Below the pieces are notes generated by a model. The model was given only the letters and a program-made list of their open reading frames with translations, was not told the DNA's origin and did not search any database. Below are positions 1 through 5,143 of a DNA stretch of 5,143 nt, one piece after another. Both the position numbers and the translations under genes were made by a program. This stretch comes from an uncultured Desulfobulbaceae bacterium (GTDB taxonomy: Bacteria > Desulfobacterota > Desulfobulbia > Desulfobulbales > Desulfobulbaceae), in contig CALZIH010000224.1 in assembly GCA_945787305.1 (NCBI GenBank), positions 1 through 5,143 of the forward strand. Direction: 5' to 3'. Position 1 is the stretch's first letter. Every line of letters begins with the position of its first letter.

Positions 1-296
1 TCATCTCGAATATATTCAAACGGCCAACACCTTCAGCTGATGATCAAATCTTCCCTTGTGAGTACATATATTCAGTTCAAGTCAAATGCCAGGCCCTTAC
101 AGTGCCGCACATTTGTCTTAAAGTTGCAAAATACGACAGACTTATCCTAAACGCTATACAACAGTACTGTGGGATTAGCGCAACACATTCACTGCTTCTA
201 TGCAACAGGTCTGTATTGATCTGAAATCATTGCAGCAAACCTGTCGCATGCACCGCGAGCGCCACGCCAAATAAAAAACAAAAACTTAACATTTAA
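1..296. other. Gene-free upstream regulatory stretch
   Basis: I find no convincing gene here on either strand. A frame open from position 3 to the TGA at 222-224 lacks a start, is cysteine-rich and resembles no family I know. The stretch holds a perfect 10-bp palindrome ACAGTACTGT (161-170) set between CGCTA (152-156) and TAGCG (176-180). It also holds a spaced inverted pair ACAGGT (205-210) and ACCTGT (239-244). Both lie upstream of the sigma-54-type promoter at 348, at distances where enhancer-binding activators usually bind, but no known activator consensus is recognised. Confidence 0.5.
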
Positions 297-309
297 TATC
301 AAGCATTTA
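297..309 (+). promoter_or_regulatory. Putative IHF binding site
   Basis: TATCAAGCATTTA matches the IHF consensus WATCAANNNNTTR at every defined base, and an A-rich run (about 270-285) lies just upstream, as is common for IHF sites. It sits about 40 bp upstream of the sigma-54-type promoter, between that promoter and the palindromes at 152-244. This is the usual place for a DNA bend that brings a distant activator to sigma-54 polymerase. The match is read directly; the function is inferred. Confidence 0.5.
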
Positions 310-347
310 CATAAAAAACAACACCGCAACACCAGCAATATAAATTC

Positions 348-363
348 TGGCATGGCTGATGCA
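348..363 (+). promoter_or_regulatory. Putative sigma-54 (RpoN) promoter
   Basis: TGGCATGGCTGATGCA matches the -24/-12 consensus TGGCACGNNNNTTGCA at 10 of 12 defined positions. It has the invariant GG (349-350) and GC (361-362) separated by exactly 10 bases. Transcription would start near 374, giving a leader of about 45 bases before the ATG at 420. Such promoters need an ATP-dependent enhancer-binding activator; the IHF-like site and the upstream palindromes fit that arrangement. No comparable GG-N10-GC match was found upstream of the other genes. Confidence 0.65.
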
Positions 364-419
364 TATTAAAAGGCAAACAAAGAAAAAAATATAAAAAACA
401 AATAACTACGGAGGAAACC

Positions 420-617
420 ATGAAAGCAACAGCAACGACACGGACAGAGGAAAGGATTGAAGCAGGATATGAGGCCTCCAGGTTTGCACTGAATGCAGGA
501 ATGGGAATGGCAGCAATGATAGGAATCTGGGGTTTGGCCTGCCTGATAGGTGGTTTGGCAACCAACGGTTTCGGCGGACTGTTGCGGGGATTTTGGATGG
601 CTGTAACCGGTAGTTAA
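420..617 (+). CDS. Small single-pass membrane protein (paralogue of next gene)
   Basis: The gene encodes 65 residues, and I do not recognise a named family. A charged, probably cytoplasmic N-terminus (residues 1-21) precedes a glycine- and alanine-rich hydrophobic segment (about 24-47) containing IGIWGLACLIGGL. A short tail ends in AVTGS. The start is well supported by GGAGGAA at 410-416, five bases before the ATG, and the stop is followed by a second in-frame TAA. Residues 29-64 align without gaps to residues 16-50 or so of the downstream protein, with about 40% identity by eye (shared I-G-x-W, L-x-GGL, M and TG at the same spacing). The two are therefore paralogous, this copy lacking the second transmembrane helix. 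It is the first gene after the sigma-54-type promoter. A role as a small subunit or regulator of a membrane complex is possible but only inferred. Confidence 0.8.
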   Translation: MKATATTRTEERIEAGYEASRFALNAGMGMAAMIGIWGLACLIGGLATNGFGGLLRGFWMAVTGS

Positions 618-674
618 TAAATCATGACGACAAGTTCAGGGAACAAACAATTATAAAAGGACAGGAGAATGATC

Positions 675-971
675 ATGGCTCAACAGAATAATAAAATAGC
701 TGGCAAAATAGTTCTTGGTTTTGGTGCACTTATCGGGTTATGGGCAACGGCAGCATTGGTTGGTGGGTTATCACAAGCTGGTTCTGTCACCGAACTTGCC
801 AGGCAATACATGGTTGCCACAGGCATGATCACTCCGATCCATACCCTGGTGGATTACTATACGCACATCAAAGGCATTGAGTATCTGATCTGTGTCGCCT
901 TCTTTGTCGCCTTCCCGGTTTTCTACAACTACGTCAATAAAGAGAAGAAAACGGCGAAAGTTCGCGCCTGA
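675..971 (+). CDS. Small two-pass membrane protein
   Basis: The gene encodes 98 residues of unknown function. I chose the ATG at 675 because AGGAG (663-667) lies seven bases upstream; the ATG at 669 would leave only one base. TM1 is about residues 14-32 and carries the same G-x-W ... GGL core as the upstream protein. A polar middle (about 33-66) includes two histidines (H56, H64) and several aromatic residues. TM2 (about 68-86) is followed by a lysine-rich tail consistent with a cytoplasmic C-terminus, so both ends are probably inside. The gene lies 57 bases after the stop of its paralogue with no terminator between them, so the two are very likely co-transcribed, and a hairpin follows at 997-1024. 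The pair may form a hetero-oligomer; that is inference. Confidence 0.85.
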   Translation: MAQQNNKIAGKIVLGFGALIGLWATAALVGGLSQAGSVTELARQYMVATGMITPIHTLVDYYTHIKGIEYLICVAFFVAFPVFYNYVNKEKKTAKVRA

Positions 972-996
972 TAAAAAAGAAGATTACGACAAAATA

Positions 997-1024
997 ACCA
1001 AGCCCGGCATGAGCCGGGCTTGGT
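997..1024 (+). terminator. Rho-independent-type terminator after the small membrane pair
   Basis: A perfect 12-bp stem ACCAAGCCCGGC / GCCGGGCTTGGT closes a four-base loop (ATGA), 26 bases after the stop of the 98-residue gene. The following tract, CTTTCCTCCC, is pyrimidine-rich but short of T, so termination may be partial. The position right after the two-gene unit supports the call. Confidence 0.75.
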
Positions 1025-1060
1025 CTTTCCTCCCTACGCTGGTATGCCGCACGATCATAC

Positions 1061-1213
1061 ATGACCCAACAACAATCTCAATTCATCAAGGGATGCTTTC
1101 TCTTTCTCGCCGCCGGCACCATCCCTGTAATATTCATGAGCTTCACCGGATATATCGCGGGACTCGTGTTTATCGGCTTTATCTCGGTCTTCCTAGCCCA
1201 CATCCTCTTTTAA
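1061..1213 (+). CDS. Candidate 50-residue hydrophobic protein
   Basis: An ATG-to-TAA frame encodes 50 residues: a short polar start (MTQQQSQFIKG), then an almost unbroken hydrophobic stretch. This probably folds as two helices (about residues 11-27 and 30-49) separated by a Ser-Phe-Thr-Gly turn. In favour of coding are the coherent membrane-protein composition and many codons ending in C (ATC, TTC, GCC, CTC), as in sulP. Against it, there is no Shine-Dalgarno sequence before the ATG, and the terminator-like hairpin at 997-1024 lies just upstream, so expression would need read-through or an unseen promoter. It shows no clear similarity to the two proteins before it. It could be a real small membrane protein or a remnant. 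Confidence 0.4.
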   Translation: MTQQQSQFIKGCFLFLAAGTIPVIFMSFTGYIAGLVFIGFISVFLAHILF

Positions 1214-1550
1214 ACCTGGCTCTCTGCTGATATTTCTGTAGTTCTAACCTGATCACGATCCATTCCACGTTGAGTATTCAGCACTCTTGCTGAAGTCAGA
1301 AGAAAATGGGTAGGTTCTTGTCCTTTACAGAAGACATTTCCTCTGAGATGTTACTTATTGAACTTTTCCTGCGATTCAAAGTAGCCTCAATACTCTTTTG
1401 AGGATGTTGCAAAACATAAAGAGGTAGTGTATTTTCCTCAATAATTTCTAGCTTGATAGAAGGTTAGTAACCCTATATCCTTGCAAGCAACATAAAGGAT
1501 ATAAGACATGAGTCCATGTCCAAACAGGAAGAAGAGGAGGAGAATACAAC
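1214..1550. other. 337-bp intergenic region with several inverted repeats
   Basis: No gene is visible here. The region holds TTCAGC / GCTGAA (1277-1282 and 1289-1294) and CCTCAA / TTGAGG (1385-1390 and 1398-1403). A second CCTCAA (1436-1441) could compete for the same TTGAGG. Two tandem inverted repeats at 1474-1520 are listed separately. No strong sigma-70 or sigma-54 promoter stands out. A weak TTGATA / TATATC pair (1454-1459 and 1475-1480) has only a 15-base spacer. Confidence 0.5.
1474..1520 (+). promoter_or_regulatory. Two tandem inverted repeats before the NTF2-like gene
   Basis: The first is a perfect 9-bp repeat, TATATCCTT (1474-1482) and AAGGATATA (1495-1503), with a 12-base gap. 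It is followed at once by a perfect 6-bp repeat, GACATG (1505-1510) and CATGTC (1515-1520), with a 4-base gap. They end 30 bases before the ATG at 1551 and leave the ribosome site free. They could be operators for a dimeric repressor or two hairpins in the mRNA leader; the sequence does not decide between these. Confidence 0.45.
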
Positions 1551-2030
1551 ATGGGACAGAATGCACGAATTACCGCTGATGAAGTGAGTAAGGCTCAAGA
1601 AACGTGGGGAGAAGGCATAGTACACATCGGCAAAGCATACACCGATGGTGGTGATTATGTTCAAGCAGCCGAAAATCACCTCAATACGTTATATGCCTTT
1701 GAATCCGGACCAGTGCTCTTTAAACCAACCAAGGCAGCAGATACCCAGTTTCGCCCAACAAAAGAAGGTGCACTCTCCTATTTTGTCGGGAAAAACGACG
1801 CGTACAAGGAAGACCATGGATTCGCCATCCATCCATGGATAAACGTTCGATTTGAAAACGTGGAAACATTTATTCATCATGATTATGCAGTCGCCATGGG
1901 CAACTATTATTTTACCGAGACAGGTGGAAACGAGGTTAAGGTTGAATACACCTTTGGTTATATCAAAGACGAGAACGGTAACTTAAAAATTAATCTACAC
2001 CATTCTTCCATTCCCTTCAACGCCGGTTAA
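1551..2030 (+). CDS. NTF2-like, CaMKII-association-domain family protein
   Basis: The gene encodes 159 residues with no signal peptide or membrane segment, so it is probably cytoplasmic. The start is supported by a long GAGGAGGAG tract ending eight bases before the ATG. The C-terminal half has the pattern I associate with bacterial CaMKII_AD / SnoaL-like proteins: FKPT and FRPTKEGALSYFVG (about residues 57-80), W-x-x-V-R-F-E-N (about 96-103), MGNYYFT (116-122), VEYTFGY (131-137) and LKINLHHSSIPF (145-156). These proteins have an NTF2-like cone fold and usually oligomerise. Some homologues carry the label phosphoribosyl-AMP cyclohydrolase in databases, but this one lacks the look of HisI and I do not assign that activity. 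The substrate or ligand is unknown. The gene stands alone, with tandem inverted repeats upstream and a hairpin downstream. Confidence 0.8.
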   Translation: MGQNARITADEVSKAQETWGEGIVHIGKAYTDGGDYVQAAENHLNTLYAFESGPVLFKPTKAADTQFRPTKEGALSYFVGKNDAYKEDHGFAIHPWINVRFENVETFIHHDYAVAMGNYYFTETGGNEVKVEYTFGYIKDENGNLKINLHHSSIPFNAG

Positions 2031-2038
2031 CGGTCTTC

Positions 2039-2075
2039 CTCTCGCCGACTTTTCAATCGAAGAAGTCGGCGAGAG
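2039..2075 (+). terminator. Hairpin after the NTF2-like gene, likely terminator
   Basis: A perfect 13-bp stem CTCTCGCCGACTT / AAGTCGGCGAGAG begins eight bases after the stop codon, with an 11-base loop that can pair further. It is not followed by a T tract (CGTGTTATAC), so it is not a classic intrinsic terminator. It may end transcription inefficiently or protect the 3' end of the mRNA. Confidence 0.55.
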
Positions 2076-2190
2076 CGTGTTATACAATAACAACCGACAA
2101 GCAGTTTCACACCTCTGTAATACTATCAAAAAGTAATACATCCCCACCTGACACCGAATGAACACCCACTCATTTTACAGCCATTTCCTC

Positions 2191-2218
2191 TTGACTTTCC
2201 TGGAAAGAGCGCTATGAA
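2191..2218 (+). promoter_or_regulatory. Possible sigma-70 promoter for sulP
   Basis: TTGACT (2191-2196) matches the -35 box at five of six bases and TATGAA (2213-2218) the -10 box at four of six, with a 16-base spacer. It would give a leader of roughly 205 bases. An alternative -10-like TATACT at 2385-2390 lacks a recognisable -35. Between 2076 and 2431 I see no gene. The last 50 bases before the ribosome site are very T-rich (about 2378-2410). Confidence 0.35.
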
Positions 2219-2417
2219 TGGATTTGTTTAATTCCGTGTAGACAGTTCCCTGCCAGGATAGTATTGCACGTACCGCTGTTGCAGCGAATCCAACTGAACT
2301 TCTGATTACATCCAGTTTGGAACTTTTCTCCTGTGACAGTGGGCAGTACACTTCTGCGTGTTTCTGCAGCTTATGGATTTATTTTATACTTTTTTGTTTA
2401 TTTTATTTTAATGGTTG

Positions 2418-2426
2418 AAGGAGGAG
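2418..2426 (+). promoter_or_regulatory. Ribosome binding site fixing the sulP start
   Basis: AAGGAGGAG is a near-ideal Shine-Dalgarno sequence five bases before the ATG at 2432. It therefore decides against the upstream in-frame GTG at 2333 and the ATG at 2411, which overlap or precede it. Confidence 0.85.
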
Positions 2427-2431
2427 ACAAT

Positions 2432-4582
2432 ATGATCTTTAAATTTTTCCCGTTTTTACTCTGGTTTAAGGGGTACAAAATTGGGGAATTCAAACTTGAC
2501 TTGGTTGCCGGCGTCACAGTGGCTCTGGTATTAATCCCCCAGTCCATGGCTTATGCCCAGTTGGCAGGCTTGCCGGCCTACTACGGCCTCTATGCCGCCT
2601 TCCTACCGCCCATGGTTGCAGCGTTATTTGGTTCCAGCCGTCAGCTCGGTACCGGCCCGGTTGCAGTTGTATCTCTCATGTCGGCAGCATCCCTTGAACC
2701 CTTGGCAACAGCCGGTTCTCCTGAATTTATTGCCTATTCGATCGTCCTGGCTTTGGTCGTCGGTATCTTCCAATTCTCCCTCGGCGTACTGCGTCTGGGA
2801 ATGGTGGTCAACTTTCTCTCTCATCCGGTTATCAACGGTTTTACGAATGCTGCGGCTATTATCATTGCTTCGTCCCAATTCTCCAAATTTTTCGGAGTCT
2901 ACGTGGACAAAGCGCCCCACCATTACGAAACGATGGTTCGAGTGGCCCAGGCAGCAATGGATTACACCCATTTGCCCACTCTGCTATACGGTATTGCTGC
3001 TGTAGCCATCATGGTGGTCCTGCGACGCATCAATCCCAGGATCCCCAACGTGTTGATCGCTGTTATGATCACAACCGTCATTTCTTATTTTACCGGTTTT
3101 AACAACGATTCCTACGTTCCAGTCGGGGCAGTTCACTCTCCGGGGATTGAGGAAACCATGACCAACTTCAACCACGCTGTCGGCGAAATCAACAGTCTAG
3201 GTCAAAAACGTGCAGATACAGGTAAAGAACTTGATATTCTCAAGAAAGAGGAAAGCGGTCACGGCCCGTCGATTAACCAAATAAAAGTCAAAAGCTCCAT
3301 CGATATTCTGACAGCTGAGATGGAAGGAGCCAAACACCACGCCCATGAGTTACGATATGAACTGCGGCACCTAAAATTTGAAGCGGTTCAAAACGGTGAG
3401 CAATTTTCCTTTTATCCCAAAGGCCAAGTTCCACCAGGCCTTGAGGGAGACGGCGGCACCTGGAGAATCAAGGTGAAGAATAGTGCCCTAGACCTGGATA
3501 AAATTACCATGATGGGCGGCGGCGCCATTGTCGGAAAAATTCCCGAGGGCCTACCGCAATTCACAGTCCCGGAGTTGAATGCCAAAAGCTTCTTAAAACT
3601 ACTGCCCACGGCAATCATCATCTCCCTGCTCGGTTTTATGGAGGCGATTGCCATTGCAAAAGCCATGGCTGCCAAAACCGGCCAGAAGCTTGACCCCAAC
3701 CAGGAACTCATCGGTCAGGGTCTCGCAAATATCCTGGGCTCAATTGGTTCAAGTTATGCTGTTTCCGGTTCCTTTTCACGATCAGCCGTAAACCTGCAGG
3801 CCGGGGCTGTTTCCGGAATCTCATCGGTGGTCACCTCCCTGATGGTGGTTATCACCCTGCTGTTCTTTACCCCGCTCCTTTATCACCTGCCCCAGGCAAC
3901 CCTGGCTGCCGTCATTATGATGGCGGTTATCGGACTGATCAACACCCATGGTTTTGTCCATGCCTGGAAGGCCCAACGGTATGACGGTATCATTTCAGTT
4001 ATCAGCTTTCTGGTTACCCTCTACTTTGCCCCACATCTCGATAAAGGCATCATGGTTGGTTTTTTTCTCTCCATGGGTGTTTTCCTCTATAAATCCATGC
4101 GGCCGGTTGTGGCAAAGCTTTCCATGCATGAAGATAAGGTGCTCAAAAGTTCGGAGCATTATCGCCTCAAGGGTTGTCGTCACATATCGGTTGTCCGTTT
4201 TGACGGTGCCCTCTTTTTTGCCAATGCCAGTTATCTGGACGAACAGGTGGCAAAATTCAGGACTGAACAACCGGACCTTCGGTATATCCTCCTTGATGCC
4301 AAGGGTATCAATGACATGGACGCTTCGGGTGAAGAAGCTCTGGCTATGCTGGTCGAGCGGGTACGGTCTGCAGGCCTTGGCTTTGCCATGTGCGGTGTAA
4401 AAGGCCAGGTCATGGCGGTCATGGACCGGACACATCTTTCGGAAAAAATCGGTATGGAAAACATGTATCCCGATACCAAATCGGCCGTTGCAGATATTGT
4501 CACCAAGGTACACACCGACAGCGACCTTCCTGAAGGCGGCTGTAAACGATGTCCTCTGACCCAATATATTCCGGTATCCTGA
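2432..4582 (+). CDS. SulP/SLC26 family anion permease with STAS domain
   Basis: The gene encodes 716 residues, longer than the roughly 550-600 usual for bacterial SulP. It is an inner-membrane secondary transporter; family members carry sulfate, bicarbonate or dicarboxylates, usually with H+ or Na+. TM1 (about 22-46) has the typical G-x-x-V-A-L-x-x-I-P-Q-S-M-A-Y-A signature. TM2-TM7 run to about residue 222, with GTGPVAVVSL at 73-82 and HPVINGF at 131-137. TM8 begins near 388, and the conserved GSFSRSAVN lies at 447-455. Between TM7 and TM8, residues about 228-364 form a hydrophilic insertion with charged, coiled-coil-like helices (about 239-317), predicted periplasmic. The ordinary family sequence resumes at VGKIPEGLP (367-375). 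A C-terminal cytoplasmic STAS domain (about 577-700) keeps D-A-S-G (S632). The tail ends in a C-x-x-C pair (C704, C707) and PLTQYIPVS. The substrate cannot be fixed from sequence; sulfate is the natural guess. It is a single-gene unit with its own ribosome site and terminator. Confidence 0.95.
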   Translation: MIFKFFPFLLWFKGYKIGEFKLDLVAGVTVALVLIPQSMAYAQLAGLPAYYGLYAAFLPPMVAALFGSSRQLGTGPVAVVSLMSAASLEPLATAGSPEFIAYSIVLALVVGIFQFSLGVLRLGMVVNFLSHPVINGFTNAAAIIIASSQFSKFFGVYVDKAPHHYETMVRVAQAAMDYTHLPTLLYGIAAVAIMVVLRRINPRIPNVLIAVMITTVISYFTGFNNDSYVPVGAVHSPGIEETMTNFNHAVGEINSLGQKRADTGKELDILKKEESGHGPSINQIKVKSSIDILTAEMEGAKHHAHELRYELRHLKFEAVQNGEQFSFYPKGQVPPGLEGDGGTWRIKVKNSALDLDKITMMGGGAIVGKIPEGLPQFTVPELNAKSFLKLLPTAIIISLLGFMEAIAIAKAMAAKTGQKLDPNQELIGQGLANILGSIGSSYAVSGSFSRSAVNLQAGAVSGISSVVTSLMVVITLLFFTPLLYHLPQATLAAVIMMAVIGLINTHGFVHAWKAQRYDGIISVISFLVTLYFAPHLDKGIMVGFFLSMGVFLYKSMRPVVAKLSMHEDKVLKSSEHYRLKGCRHISVVRFDGALFFANASYLDEQVAKFRTEQPDLRYILLDAKGINDMDASGEEALAMLVERVRSAGLGFAMCGVKGQVMAVMDRTHLSEKIGMENMYPDTKSAVADIVTKVHTDSDLPEGGCKRCPLTQYIPVS

Positions 4583-4611
4583 TCTCTAAGACAAATCCTA
4601 CCGGTAACAAC

Positions 4612-4657
4612 AAAACAGGCCCAGGAATTTTGCATTCCCGGGCCTGTTTTTTTCTTT
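4612..4657 (+). terminator. Strong bidirectional terminator after sulP
   Basis: A 16-bp stem with one mismatch, AAAACAGGCCCAGGAA (4612-4627) and TTCCCGGGCCTGTTTT (4635-4650), closes a seven-base loop. It is followed by TTTCTTT, making a run of seven Ts with the stem end. On the other strand the flank is also T-rich (TTTTGTTGTT), so it can stop transcripts from the convergent gene to the right as well. Confidence 0.92.
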
Positions 4658-4671
4658 GAAATAGACCTTCT

Positions 4672-4908
4672 ACCTGAATCCGTGCGTGTTCGGCAGCGGT
4701 TCAGGTGCAAGAAAGAAACCATACGATTATCCTATAGTGATATCGTATGATTGATGAAAGATACGCGTAGACTCAAAGCAGATGAGCCGCTGCCGGACAC
4801 TCCGATGGGCGAACAAGTGAGGCGTTTAAAACACTCGCAACTCGAGAGTTACTTGACAATATCGGTTAGATATAAGTAAGAAAACAGCTTTCCGTCATGG
4901 ATTCAGGT
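4672..4908. repeat. Inverted-repeat-rich element, possible MITE
   Basis: The ends are an inverted repeat of 13 bases with one mismatch: ACCTGAATCCGTG (4672-4684) and CATGGATTCAGGT (4896-4908). Inside lies an 18-base inverted repeat (4686-4703 and 4783-4800) whose only two mismatches are T opposite G, so it would pair fully in a plus-strand RNA. Inside that is a hairpin CATACGA(T)TATC / GATATCGTATG (4720-4749). If the element starts at CCTG, the flanking bases are TTCTA and TTGTA, an imperfect five-base duplication. No transposase is encoded; a 41-codon frame (4754-4879) has no ribosome site. It could be a small non-autonomous transposon, a decayed insertion sequence or a structured RNA. Confidence 0.45.
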
Positions 4909-4925
4909 TGTATTAAGGAAGCCGT

Positions 4926-4965
4926 CCCTGTTGCGCAATTAAACTGTCTCCCAACCCTGTTACGC
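4926..4965. repeat. Short imperfect direct repeat
   Basis: CCCTGTTGCGC (4926-4936) recurs as CCCTGTTACGC (4955-4965), 10 of 11 bases alike with a period of 29. It lies between the inverted-repeat element and the end of the minus-strand gene. It may be chance, and no function is suggested. Confidence 0.3.
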
Positions 4966-4994
4966 TGCTGGCACCTCCGTCACCTCACATCGTT

Positions 4995-5143
4995 CTATGT
5001 CTTCTCACCATAGGTATACTTATCCTGGTACTCATAATAGCCAAACACCTTCGCATCCAGTACATTTTCCTGATAGGCGTTAAAAACAACACCGATGATC
5101 CGGTCGCGCCCGATAAGATCCACCAATTTTTGTATATGCTCGC
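4995..5143 (-). CDS. C-terminal end of a probable polysaccharide tyrosine autokinase (partial)
   Basis: Only the last 48 codons and the stop lie in the window; the gene continues past position 5143. The peptide reads LVDLIGRDRIIGVVFNAYQE and then a tail with five tyrosines in ten residues (YYEYQDKYTY) just before the stop. The R-I-I-G-V-V-x-N segment is the usual last strand of the MinD/CpsD P-loop fold, and a tyrosine-rich C-terminus is typical of BY-kinases. These kinases autophosphorylate the tyrosine cluster and control export and chain length of capsule or exopolysaccharide. The Walker motifs lie outside the window, so another MinD-like ATPase is possible. It is convergent with sulP, with the terminator at 4612-4657 and the repeat element between them. 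Confidence 0.7.
   Translation of the reverse strand, partial: EHIQKLVDLIGRDRIIGVVFNAYQENVLDAKVFGYYEYQDKYTYGEKT

Noticed and set aside
3..224. Frame open on the plus strand from the window edge for 73 codons
   Set aside because: It has no start in the window, a cysteine-rich odd composition and no family resemblance; an open run of this length is not rare by chance.
892..1230. 112-codon plus-strand frame overlapping the end of the 98-residue gene and the hairpin
   Set aside because: It begins inside a convincing membrane-protein gene in another frame, runs through the terminator hairpin and has a low-complexity, unprotein-like sequence.
2333..2431. Longer sulP start at GTG 2333
   Set aside because: The extension comes from a T-rich leader, and the near-ideal Shine-Dalgarno at 2418-2426 points to ATG 2432.
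2553..3175. Plus- and minus-strand frames within the 5' half of sulP
   Set aside because: They overlap the conserved SulP membrane domain in other frames and have no supporting ribosome sites or domain signatures.
3995..4722. Long minus-strand frames opposite the 3' half of sulP (189 and 163 codons)
   Set aside because: They are antisense shadows of a well-conserved transporter and STAS domain; one also runs through the terminator. Neither resembles a known protein.
4853..4858. Perfect TTGACA -35 box on the plus strand
   Set aside because: The nearby TATAAG is only 12 bases away and no good -10 lies at 16-18 bases; no plus-strand gene follows before the convergent gene.
4754..4879. 41-codon plus-strand frame inside the inverted-repeat element
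   Set aside because: It has no ribosome site, and its arms of paired sequence are better explained by the inverted repeats; no transposase signature is visible.

Overview
The window looks like chromosomal DNA of a Gram-negative, probably anaerobic bacterium. My best guess is a sulfur-cycle member of the Desulfobacterota (Desulfobulbales-like). This is an inference from moderate GC, a long SulP anion transporter, a sigma-54/IHF style promoter and the general look of the proteins; no taxonomic marker gene is present.

Layout: positions 1-419 are a gene-free regulatory stretch ending in a strong sigma-54-type promoter (348-363) with a full IHF consensus just upstream (297-309). It drives two tiny membrane proteins (420-617 and 675-971) that share a homologous core and are closed by a 12-bp hairpin (997-1024). 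A 50-residue, very hydrophobic candidate protein (1061-1213) follows. A 337-bp gap (1214-1550) contains several short inverted repeats, two of them back to back just before the next gene. That gene (1551-2030) encodes an NTF2-fold protein of the CaMKII-association-domain type and is followed by a 13-bp hairpin (2039-2075). After a second gap with a possible sigma-70 promoter comes the main gene, a SulP/SLC26 anion permease with STAS domain (2432-4582), ended by a strong bidirectional terminator (4612-4657). Beyond it lies a heavily folded inverted-repeat segment (4672-4908) that may be a small non-autonomous mobile element. The 3' end of a convergent minus-strand gene follows, probably a polysaccharide tyrosine autokinase (4995-5143, cut by the window edge).

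How they work together: the plus-strand genes are separated by hairpins and gaps of 337-401 bp, so they read as independent transcription units, not one operon. The two small membrane proteins are clearly a unit. SulP would import sulfate, bicarbonate or another anion. Its unusual features are an approximately 130-residue helical insertion in the periplasmic loop between predicted TM7 and TM8 and a C-terminal CxxC tail. Whether the small membrane proteins or the NTF2-like protein act with SulP cannot be told from this sequence alone.
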